Of a stretch of 6,650 bases of DNA, positions 1-5,066 are shown one piece after another. Every line of letters begins with the position of its first letter. Position 1 is the first letter of the stretch. Origin of the DNA: an uncultured Lachnospiraceae bacterium (GTDB lineage: Bacteria > Bacillota > Clostridia > Lachnospirales > Lachnospiraceae); NCBI GenBank assembly GCA_902766655.1, contig CACXEL010000462.1, positions 1 through 6,650 on the forward strand. The letters are read 5' to 3'. The notes under the pieces were generated by a model, which ran no database searches, was not told the origin of the DNA, and worked only from the letters and a program-made list of their open reading frames with translations. The translations under genes and the position numbers were made by a program.

Positions 1-38
1 AGTTCGAAAGAGGTCAATCCTTTCTTGAATCGACAGGG

Positions 39-86
39 AACCAGAAAGCGGCGCTTGTGATATCTCACAAGCGCCGCTTTCTGGTT
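39..86. terminator. Perfect 22-bp hairpin, probable (bidirectional) terminator
   Basis: The left arm (39-60, beginning AACCAGAAAGCGGCG) is exactly complementary to the right arm (65-86), with a 4-nt TATC loop. It begins 11 nt beyond the stop codon of the minus-strand DUF2232 gene, where a terminator is expected. On the minus strand no U-run follows (CCCTGTCG). On the plus strand the downstream TGTTATTATTTTCC is moderately U-rich, so it may instead, or also, stop a rightward transcript from outside the window. A stem this long and perfect could also be a dispersed palindromic repeat. The remaining 38 nt at the left edge show no supportable gene. Confidence 0.6.
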
Positions 87-97
87 TGGCTGTGTTA

Positions 98-1042
98 TTA
101 TTTTCCTTGTCCCCGCGGCTCCAGGAGCCTGTCGTGGAGGCCTGTGAAAATGTAGAACACTCCGAGGAGGCTGAGGAACTGGGAGAGGAAGAGGTAGGCG
201 ATGATGCAGAGGAGCATCACGGCCAGCTTGTTCCGGGTCAGGTATTTCTTTACGGCCAGGGACACGGCGATGAGGCCGAAGGTCAGGAGATAGACGAAGC
301 TGCAGACCCAGACCGTCTGGACAATGTTCTTCACAAGGTCGCTCGTAAAGGTCCTGCCCAGGGTAAAAGTGCCGTAGAAGTAGCCGATGAAGGCGATGCC
401 GCTGATCCAGAGGGGCGGGTAGTACTCGGCAATCGGGGTGGCGTCCTGCACCGGGATCCGCATCCGCCTGAGAATCAACACACTGATCTTGAAGATGATG
501 AATCCCTGGATCAGCCCCATGATCACCATGGAGATGATAAAGATCTGGAAGAGAAAGTCCATGGTGTAGAAGTCGAGGATGGCCTCGTTGCCTGTTCCTT
601 CCAGCACACCCGCCAGAGTACTCTTCACCATAGTCAGTTCCTCGGTGATATTGTAGCCAAAGACAGATGCCAGCGCCACCGTGCTCACCGTATTGAAGAC
701 GGCGGACAGCCCCATAACGACGAAAAGCGTTTGCGTCATGTCCCGCTTCTGGTAGATGAAGGTCCCGAAAATAAGCCCCAGGAGCGCCGACGTGAAGGCG
801 TAGAAGATGGTGATCAATGTCCCAAATATAAAAGAGAAGAGGACCATGCCCGCGAAGACCATAAGCCCGTTCTTCCAACTGAATTTGGCTGCATAGATGA
901 CCATGGGAATCGGGAGCAGATAAATGAAGAACTCCTCAAAGAAGGCTCCGGTCTGCCTGTTGAGTATGAGAAGGAGCGCGAAGATGGCCAGAATCATCGC
1001 ACCAGACGTGATGTGCAGCGTTTTCCTGTTCGTATTATCCAT
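98..1042 (-). CDS. DUF2232 / YybS-like multi-pass membrane protein
   Basis: This 314-residue protein is almost entirely hydrophobic. By eye there are eight or nine membrane segments, near residues 11-28, 36-53, 58-80, 80-97, 104-129, 163-191, 211-228, 238-264 and 272-299. A short basic N-terminus and a soluble tail ending in LLEPRGQGK flank them. Length, segment layout and the early LLPIPMVIYAAKFSWKNGL region fit the DUF2232 (YybS) family of Bacillota, whose biochemical role is not settled; a transporter or substrate-binding membrane component has been suggested from fold resemblance. The ATG at 1042 is the first in frame after a TGA 9 nt upstream; the Shine-Dalgarno match (GGTGA) is modest. 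In many Bacillota this family sits next to gdpP, rplI and dnaB; here it is followed by a hairpin and preceded by over 400 nt without a gene, so it looks monocistronic. Family call is from pattern recognition only. Confidence 0.82.
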   Translation of the reverse strand: MDNTNRKTLHITSGAMILAIFALLLILNRQTGAFFEEFFIYLLPIPMVIYAAKFSWKNGLMVFAGMVLFSFIFGTLITIFYAFTSALLGLIFGTFIYQKRDMTQTLFVVMGLSAVFNTVSTVALASVFGYNITEELTMVKSTLAGVLEGTGNEAILDFYTMDFLFQIFIISMVIMGLIQGFIIFKISVLILRRMRIPVQDATPIAEYYPPLWISGIAFIGYFYGTFTLGRTFTSDLVKNIVQTVWVCSFVYLLTFGLIAVSLAVKKYLTRNKLAVMLLCIIAYLFLSQFLSLLGVFYIFTGLHDRLLEPRGQGK

Positions 1043-1390
1043 ATCCGTTCACCGTCCGGGAAATAAAATCATCGAATGGAAGCAGTTTGGGTCAATGGCC
1101 TGGATCCGGTATGCGCAGGTCAAAAGCAGGAAGATCCCGCTGCGGCTGTCTCATCACGGCATTCCATATCCGGAGGATCGGGAGGATGCCTTCCATTTTC
1201 CCTGCCTATTACTATACCGCCCGAAGTCCGATCCTGTAAAGCAGATGCCGTCATTCGGTCCGGAAATTCTGTGATCGGAGAATTGTGGAGCTGTACGACC
1301 GACCGTTTTGGATCACTTTCGATTGACCGCCGGACACCTGGCAGAGTGGCCGGATGCTGCCGAATACTTACAGGAAATTGAGATTTTGAG
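1043..1390. other. Gene-free divergent intergenic region
   Basis: Between the start of the leftward DUF2232 gene and the promoter of the rightward P-loop/CYTH gene there are about 350 nt with no convincing gene. Short open frames occur on both strands, but none has a good ribosome binding site with a recognisable product. A segment near 1338-1365 (GCAGAGTGGCCGGATGCTGC) faintly resembles a tRNA D-arm but does not extend to a cloverleaf. The stretch may be decayed coding sequence or may hold regulatory sites; nothing specific is supported beyond the two flanking promoters. Confidence 0.5.
1068..1095 (-). promoter_or_regulatory. Candidate promoter for the DUF2232 gene
   Basis: On the minus strand a TTGACC -35 element (1090-1095; five of six matches) is followed after 16 bp by GATGAT (1068-1073; four of six matches). 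Transcription would begin near 1061, giving a leader of about 20 nt before the ATG at 1042. The -10 element is weak, so this is only a plausible assignment. Confidence 0.35.
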
Positions 1391-1420
1391 TTGAACAAAA
1401 ATCCGGTTATGGCCTATACT
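1391..1420 (+). promoter_or_regulatory. Sigma-A-type promoter of the P-loop/CYTH gene
   Basis: TTGAAC (1391-1396) and TATACT (1415-1420) are separated by 18 bp, resembling a housekeeping promoter with a good -10 (five of six) and a fair -35 (four of six). Transcription would start near 1427, leaving a leader of about 60 nt. The TTG inside the -35 element could be misread as an alternative start codon for the downstream frame, which this placement argues against. Confidence 0.6.
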
Positions 1421-1437
1421 TATCTCATAACGAGTGT

Positions 1438-1461
1438 GACGGAAGCCGTCCATTCGGCTTC
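1438..1461 (+). promoter_or_regulatory. Leader stem-loop with two mutually exclusive foldings
   Basis: In the leader, GAAGCCG (1442-1448) pairs with CGGCTTC (1455-1461) over a TCCATT loop. The overlapping GACGG (1438-1442) pairs with CCGTC (1446-1450) over AAG. Both cannot form together. The Shine-Dalgarno site lies 12 nt downstream and is not itself sequestered. The structure could simply stabilise the 5' end of the mRNA; no known riboswitch class is recognised. Confidence 0.4.
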
Positions 1462-1473
1462 GATTTCGGATAA

Positions 1474-1480
1474 AGGAGGG
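1474..1480 (+). promoter_or_regulatory. Ribosome binding site that fixes the start at 1487
   Basis: AGGAGGG, six nt before the ATG at 1487, is a near-perfect Shine-Dalgarno sequence. The frame stays open upstream to 1391, but the extra 32 codons overlap the promoter and leader hairpin and have no comparable site, so 1487 is the supported start. Confidence 0.85.
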
Positions 1481-1486
1481 CACGAC

Positions 1487-2611
1487 ATGCCGGCGGAGGA
1501 AGCCAGAAAGCAGAAAATCGTCAAGATCGTGATCACGGGAGGCCCCTGTGCGGGCAAGTCCACAGCCATGAGCTGGATCCAGAATGCCTTCGGGAACCTG
1601 GGCTATACCGTGCTCTTTGTGCCGGAGACGGCGACGGAGTTCATTTCCGGGGGCGTCGCGCCCTGGACCTGCGGGACCAACGCCGAGTACCAGAAGGTCC
1701 AGATGACCCTCCAGCGGGAGAAGGAGCGGCTCTTCCACCAGGCGGCGGAGACCATGCCCGGGGACAAGATCCTCATCGTCTGCGACAGAGGCGAGCTGGA
1801 CAACAAGGCCTATATGACCGACGCGGAGTTCAAGGAGGTCCTGGATTATCTGGGGACCAATGAAGTGGCGCTTCGGGACAGCTACGACGCTGTCTTCCAC
1901 CTGGTGACGGCCGCCAGGGGAGCCGAGGACTTTTACACATTCGCCAACAATGCAGCACGCTATGAGACGCCGCAGGAGGCCGTCACCCTGGACGACCGGC
2001 TCCTGGCCGCCTGGACGGGGCACCCCCACCTCAGGGTCATCGACAACCGGTCGGATTTTGAGGGGAAGATGCAGTATCTGATCGGGTGCATTTCCACCTT
2101 CCTGGGAGAATCGGGGCCGGCCATCGCAAAGAAAAAGTATCTGATCGGGTGCCCGGATCCGGTCTGGCTCGAGAGCATACCGGGCTGCCGGAAGATCAGC
2201 GTCACGCTGACCTATGTGAAGAGCACCACGGACAGCGAGATCCGGATCCGGAAGCGCGGGGAAGGGCGTGATTTTGTCTATTACAAGGTTGAACGCCAGT
2301 ATCTGGAGAATGGTCAGCGGCTCGAGGTGGAGCAGCGTCTTTCCAGAAAAGAGTATATGCGTCTCCTCAAGGAGAAGGACCCTGCCATGAAGCAGATCAG
2401 AAAGACCCGGTACTGCTTCTTCATTGACGGCAGGTCCTACGAGGTGGACATCTATCCCGGATGCCGGGAGCATGCCATGGCCCTCGTGCCGGTCATGGAG
2501 CCCGAGGCACCTGTTGTGTTCCCGGAGGAGATGAAGGTCATCCGTGAGGTCACCGGCGTGCCCGGCTACCGGAACGCGGACCTGGCCGGCGGCAGGGGAG
2601 CGCTGAGATAA
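1487..2611 (+). CDS. Two-domain protein: P-loop NTPase (AAA_28-like) fused to CYTH-like domain
   Basis: The 374-residue product begins with a nucleotide kinase-like P-loop domain. Walker A is GGPCAGKST (residues 18-26, Lys24), a Walker B-like strand ILIVCDRGELD spans 95-105, and Arg-rich helical segments follow at 142-187. After a linker near 203-212, a CYTH-like region runs from about 213 to 360, with KKKYLIG, EIRIRKRG (251-258), YYKVERQ (265-271), EVEQRLSRKEY (280-290) and the late strand SYEVDIYPG (318-325). This architecture matches bacterial AAA_28 plus CYTH proteins and is also known from the eukaryotic Ttd14 GTP/phosphoinositide-binding protein. The usual CYTH ExExK metal-binding motif is not present where expected: the aligned segment reads IAKKK. 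Triphosphatase or cyclase activity is therefore doubtful; NTP binding at the P-loop is likely. The substrate is unknown and the protein should be cytosolic, with no signal peptide or membrane segment. Confidence 0.85.
   Translation: MPAEEARKQKIVKIVITGGPCAGKSTAMSWIQNAFGNLGYTVLFVPETATEFISGGVAPWTCGTNAEYQKVQMTLQREKERLFHQAAETMPGDKILIVCDRGELDNKAYMTDAEFKEVLDYLGTNEVALRDSYDAVFHLVTAARGAEDFYTFANNAARYETPQEAVTLDDRLLAAWTGHPHLRVIDNRSDFEGKMQYLIGCISTFLGESGPAIAKKKYLIGCPDPVWLESIPGCRKISVTLTYVKSTTDSEIRIRKRGEGRDFVYYKVERQYLENGQRLEVEQRLSRKEYMRLLKEKDPAMKQIRKTRYCFFIDGRSYEVDIYPGCREHAMALVPVMEPEAPVVFPEEMKVIREVTGVPGYRNADLAGGRGALR
2073..2152 (+). repeat. 17-nt direct repeat inside the P-loop/CYTH gene
   Basis: AGTATCTGATCGGGTGC occurs at 2073-2089 and again at 2136-2152. 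The copies are 63 nt apart, exactly 21 codons, and both encode YLIGC (residues 197-201 and 218-222). They lie at the junction of the two domains. Confidence 0.85.
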
Positions 2612-2668
2612 AAAAGGACGCACATACGGTTTTTTAAGCCCGCACTCGCTTTTTTGCCGCAAATCATG

Positions 2669-2674
2669 TATACT
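2669..2674 (+). promoter_or_regulatory. Possible -10 element upstream of the kinase-like gene
   Basis: TATACT lies 69 nt before the start codon at 2744, but no convincing -35 element is found 16-18 bp upstream (the sequence there is CTCGCTTT). The 132-nt gap after the P-loop/CYTH gene also contains two T-runs (2630-2635 and 2650-2655) without a clear stem, so it is not obvious whether the genes share one transcript. The leader carries a palindrome TCTCCGGAGA near 2686-2695 and a GGGG/CCCC stem-loop just after it. Confidence 0.3.
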
Positions 2675-2743
2675 GAGTAAGGCCTTCTCCGGAGAGCGGG
2701 GAAGCGCCCCTTTCCAAATCAGTCAGAAATGAGGATTAATCAA

Positions 2744-3349
2744 ATGTCAGAGAAAAGATTACCGGTCATCACCATCAACAGGCAGTACGCCGCTTACGGA
2801 CGCACCATGGCGGCCATGCTGTCCGAGAGGCTCGGCCTCATGTACTATGACAAGGATTTCGTCAGAAAGACAGTGGCGGAGAGCGGGTTCGACTACGAAG
2901 AGGTCGAAAAACGCGGCGATGATATGACTTCGGGCAACAAGTTCCTGAACGACCTCATGAACGCCACCGTCGGCACTTATCCGGATTATCACCGGAAGCT
3001 TTACGTGGCCGAGCGGGAGGTGATCAAGGAACTGGCCCAGGAACCCTGCATCATCGTTGGACGCTGCGCCAATCATGTCCTCAGGGAGGAGAAGGTTCCG
3101 GTGTTCTCCATTTTCCTCTACAGCGATGTCTATAAGCGGGTCAAGCGCGCCTTCGAGCTCAACGAGAACGGAAATGAAGACATCATCCGGTACATCAAGA
3201 AGCGCGATACCATGCGCAACAACTTCTATAAGACCTTCACCGGTTCCGACATGACCGACTGCAGCAACTATAACCTCTGCCTGGATACGGGTGTGATCCC
3301 GCTGGATGAGTGCGCCGACATCATCTGCGGCATTCTGGAGAAGCTTTGA
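2744..3349 (+). CDS. Cytidylate kinase-like family protein (Cytidylate_kin2 type)
   Basis: The 201-residue product resembles the cytidylate kinase-like family: VITINRQYAAYGRTMA near the N-terminus, the YYDKDFVR strand-helix (34-41), CIIVGRCANHVLRE (102-114), a LID-like KKRDTMRNNFYKTFTG (152-167) and the closing NYNLCLDTG (175-183). Family members are predicted nucleoside monophosphate kinases, but most are unproven. The phosphate-binding loop, usually SREYGSGGR in this family, reads NRQYAAYGR, so glycines expected to wrap the phosphate are missing; ATP binding may be weak or altered. The start at 2744 is preferred over 2729 because AGGA at 2732-2735 lies eight nt upstream and would sit inside the longer form. 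The next gene starts one nt after this stop, implying translational coupling. Not the essential Cmk itself. Confidence 0.82.
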   Translation: MSEKRLPVITINRQYAAYGRTMAAMLSERLGLMYYDKDFVRKTVAESGFDYEEVEKRGDDMTSGNKFLNDLMNATVGTYPDYHRKLYVAEREVIKELAQEPCIIVGRCANHVLREEKVPVFSIFLYSDVYKRVKRAFELNENGNEDIIRYIKKRDTMRNNFYKTFTGSDMTDCSNYNLCLDTGVIPLDECADIICGILEKL

Positions 3350-3350
3350 T

Positions 3351-3830
3351 ATGGAATTCCGGGAGATCGTAAGAAAAAAGCAGACCCTGGGCGCCGGGGA
3401 ATGTATCCGGATCCTGAAGGAGCAGAAGAGGGGCGTTCTCGCCGTGCTGGGCGACGGCGGCTATCCATACGCCATGCCTATGAACCACTTCTACTGTGAG
3501 GAGGACGGGCATATCTACTTCCACGGCGGTAAGAGCGGGCACAAGATCGATGCTCTCAAGGCCTGTGACAAGGTTTCCTTCTGCGTCTATGACGAAGGCT
3601 TTCGAGAAGAAGGCGAGTGGCACCTCAACATCAGGAGTGTCATCGTTTTCGGCAGGATGCGGGCGGTGACGGACAATGACAAGGCCATGGAGCTCTGCAG
3701 GCAGCTCAGCTATAAGTTCACGCAGGATGAGAGCTACATTGAAAATGAAGTCCTTCACTCAGGACCGGGTACTCTGGTCCTGGAGCTGATCCCGGAGCAC
3801 ATGACCGGCAAGCTTGTCCATGAGCGATAA
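3351..3830 (+). CDS. Pyridoxamine 5'-phosphate oxidase-fold flavoprotein (NimA/Pyridox_ox_2-like)
   Basis: This 159-residue protein has the split-barrel flavin-binding fold signature: RGVLAVLGDGGYPYAMPMN (27-45), IYFHGGKSGHKIDALK (55-70), the VSFCVYD strand (75-81) and SVIVFGRMRAV (96-106). Length and motifs fit small FMN-binding proteins related to 5-nitroimidazole reductase NimA and the Pyridox_ox_2 family, rather than true PdxH, which is longer and acts in pyridoxal phosphate synthesis. The likely role is FMN- or F420-type cofactor-dependent reduction of an unidentified substrate in the cytosol. The start at 3351 lies one nt after the stop of the kinase-like gene, with GGAG at 3337-3340 inside that gene as ribosome binding site; an upstream in-frame ATG at 3306 would overlap that gene and is less likely. 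Drug-resistance activity cannot be inferred from sequence. Confidence 0.87.
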   Translation: MEFREIVRKKQTLGAGECIRILKEQKRGVLAVLGDGGYPYAMPMNHFYCEEDGHIYFHGGKSGHKIDALKACDKVSFCVYDEGFREEGEWHLNIRSVIVFGRMRAVTDNDKAMELCRQLSYKFTQDESYIENEVLHSGPGTLVLELIPEHMTGKLVHER

Positions 3831-3903
3831 CAGGGGCTGCCTTACAGATATCCGTCCACAGGCCGGCGCCGCCGACCTTATTGTATGAAAAAAGGTTAGT
3901 TCA

Positions 3904-3931
3904 CGGCTACAAACTTTTCGGTTTGTAGCCG
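3904..3931 (+). terminator. Stem-loop, probable terminator of the kinase-like/flavoprotein genes
   Basis: CGGCTACAAAC (3904-3914) pairs perfectly with GTTTGTAGCCG (3921-3931) over a TTTTCG loop, 73 nt after the flavoprotein stop codon. The sequence that follows (ATTCTGATGTTTT) is only moderately U-rich, so termination efficiency is uncertain. On the minus strand the stem is followed some nt later by CCTTTTTTC, so it could act against leftward transcription as well. Confidence 0.5.
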
Positions 3932-3977
3932 ATTCTGATGTTTTGGACAAAAAAGGAATGCCTGCCTCCTTAAGGCA

Positions 3978-3986
3978 TGGTATGAT
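3978..3986 (+). promoter_or_regulatory. Extended -10 promoter of degV
   Basis: TGG followed by TATGAT (3981-3986) forms an extended -10 element, which can work without a good -35. The best -35-like match, TGGACA at 3944-3949, lies 31 bp upstream and is too far to count. Transcription would begin near 3993, leaving a leader of about 90 nt before degV. Immediately upstream, ATGCCT (3958-3963) and AGGCAT (3973-3978) form a dyad enclosing the palindrome CCTTAAGG, a possible operator overlapping the polymerase site. Confidence 0.5.
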
Positions 3987-4028
3987 TAGCAGGTCAAAAT
4001 AGTGACTGTCCGGCTGTGTAAACCTCGG

Positions 4029-4045
4029 CTTTCCGCACCGGAAAG
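4029..4045 (+). promoter_or_regulatory. Leader stem-loop upstream of degV
   Basis: CTTTCCG (4029-4035) and CGGAAAG (4039-4045) can form a 7-bp stem with a 3-nt CAC loop in the degV leader. It ends 27 nt before the Shine-Dalgarno sequence AGGAGGG (4073-4079), so it does not hide the ribosome site. It is not recognised as a known regulatory RNA. Confidence 0.35.
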
Positions 4046-4083
4046 GACGGACCGTTACATTACTTTCTTTCAAGGAGGGCTAA

Positions 4084-4971
4084 ATGAGCGATTATGTCAT
4101 CAGCTGCTGCTCTACGGTCGACCTCTCCGCAGAGTACATGGCGGCGAGAAATATAGAGTATGTATGCTTTCATTTTGAGGTGGACGGCGAGTCATATCCC
4201 GATGATCTCGGACATTCCATCCCTTTCAAGGATTTTTACCAGATGATGCGGGACGGCGCCATGACCAGGACGTCTCAGGTCGGTGTCGGCGAGTATGAGG
4301 AGTATTTTGAGAAGTTTCTTGCGGAAGGCAAGGATATCCTTCACCTGTCCCTCAGCACCGGTATCTCCGGCACCTACAATTCTGCCTGCGTGGCTGCGCT
4401 GGACCTGCGGGAAAAATACCCGGAGCGCAAGATCTATATCGTCGATTCTCTGGCCGCCTCCTCCGGATTCGGTCTCTTCATGGATAAGCTGGCAGACCTT
4501 CGCGATGAAGGCAAGGATATCGACACGCTCCACGTCTGGGCTGAGAACCACAAGCTGAACTGCCTCCACTGGTTCTTTACCTCGGACCTCACCTACCTGA
4601 TCCGCGGCGGCCGTGTCTCCAAGGCCTCCGGCTTTGTGGGCCAGCTCCTCAATATCTGCCCCCTGCTGAACGTGGACTATAAGGGACGCCTCATCGCCCG
4701 CGAGAAGATCCGCACCAAGAAGAAGGTCATCCGCAGGATCGTCGAGAAGATGGAGGAGGAGGCCGAGGACGGCCTCGACTACAGCGGCAAGTGCTTTATC
4801 TCCAACTCCGACTGCTATGAAGATGCCCGCGCCGTAGCGGATCTGATCGAGGCGAGGTTCCCGAAGCTGAACGGCAAGGTCCTCATCAACGAGATCGGCA
4901 CCACCATCGGTTCCCACACGGGTCCCGGCACGGTTGCTCTGTTCTTCTGGGGGAAGAAGAGAGAGAACTGA
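4084..4971 (+). CDS. DegV family fatty acid-binding protein
   Basis: The 295-residue protein has the DegV layout at full length: TSQVG (63-67), LSTGISGTYNSA (90-101), the IVDSLAASSG strand-helix (119-128), LIRGGRVSK (172-180) and the C-terminal IGTTIGSHTGPGTVALFF (271-288). DegV proteins bind a long-chain fatty acid in a two-domain cleft. The FakB members present it to the kinase FakA, which makes acyl-phosphate for phospholipid synthesis. No fakA is in this window, so a FakB role is inferred from family only. The usual N-terminal TDSTxDL signature is altered to SCCSTVDL, with two cysteines replacing the region around the conserved Asp. AGGAGGG four nt before the ATG supports the start. The gene appears to be transcribed alone from its own promoter and is closed by the long hairpin at 4975. 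Confidence 0.92.
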   Translation: MSDYVISCCSTVDLSAEYMAARNIEYVCFHFEVDGESYPDDLGHSIPFKDFYQMMRDGAMTRTSQVGVGEYEEYFEKFLAEGKDILHLSLSTGISGTYNSACVAALDLREKYPERKIYIVDSLAASSGFGLFMDKLADLRDEGKDIDTLHVWAENHKLNCLHWFFTSDLTYLIRGGRVSKASGFVGQLLNICPLLNVDYKGRLIAREKIRTKKKVIRRIVEKMEEEAEDGLDYSGKCFISNSDCYEDARAVADLIEARFPKLNGKVLINEIGTTIGSHTGPGTVALFFWGKKREN

Positions 4972-4974
4972 TGA

Positions 4975-5050
4975 AATGAGAATGAGGGACGGACCATTTT
5001 TCTCAAAATCCTGTGATTTTGAGAAAAATGGTCCGTCCCTCATTCTCATT
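4975..5050. terminator. Perfect 36-bp hairpin between convergent genes (bidirectional terminator or palindromic repeat)
   Basis: The left arm (4975-5010) is an exact reverse complement of the right arm (5015-5050), with a CTGT loop. Each arm contains AATGAGGGACGGACC and a T-rich or A-rich inner section. It begins 3 nt after the degV stop and ends 16 nt before the stop of the facing aldo/keto reductase gene, so it can end both transcripts. There is no U-run outside the stem; T-rich tracts are inside it. The length and perfection exceed a normal intrinsic terminator, and the GGGACGG/CCGTCCC design resembles dispersed palindromic repeats seen in many anaerobe genomes, so it may be one copy of a repeat family. 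Confidence 0.75.
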
Positions 5051-5066
5051 CCACGTTTTCAGGCTT

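Noticed and set aside
86..1066. 326-residue plus-strand open frame rich in Asp, Glu and His
   Set aside because: It is antisense to the DUF2232 membrane protein. The charged composition is what results from reading hydrophobic codons backwards.
1338..1375. tRNA-like GCAGAGTGGCCGGATGCTGC segment
   Set aside because: No matching acceptor stem, anticodon loop or T-arm (GGTTCGAATCC-like) can be placed around it.
2611..2655. A-run and T-runs after the P-loop/CYTH gene as an intrinsic terminator
   Set aside because: The T-runs are not preceded by a stable GC-rich stem; only a six A-T pairing over a 13-nt or longer loop is possible.
1313..2662. 449-residue open frame on the minus strand
   Set aside because: It is antisense to the P-loop/CYTH gene, which has a promoter, ribosome site and recognisable motifs. 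The antisense product has low-complexity charged composition and no family features; it reflects GC-rich codon bias.
3944..3949. TGGACA as the -35 element of the degV promoter
   Set aside because: It lies 31 bp from the TATGAT element, far outside the usual 16-18 bp.
4192..5049. 285-residue minus-strand open frame
   Set aside because: It is antisense to degV and begins inside the perfect hairpin; no ribosome site or family motif.
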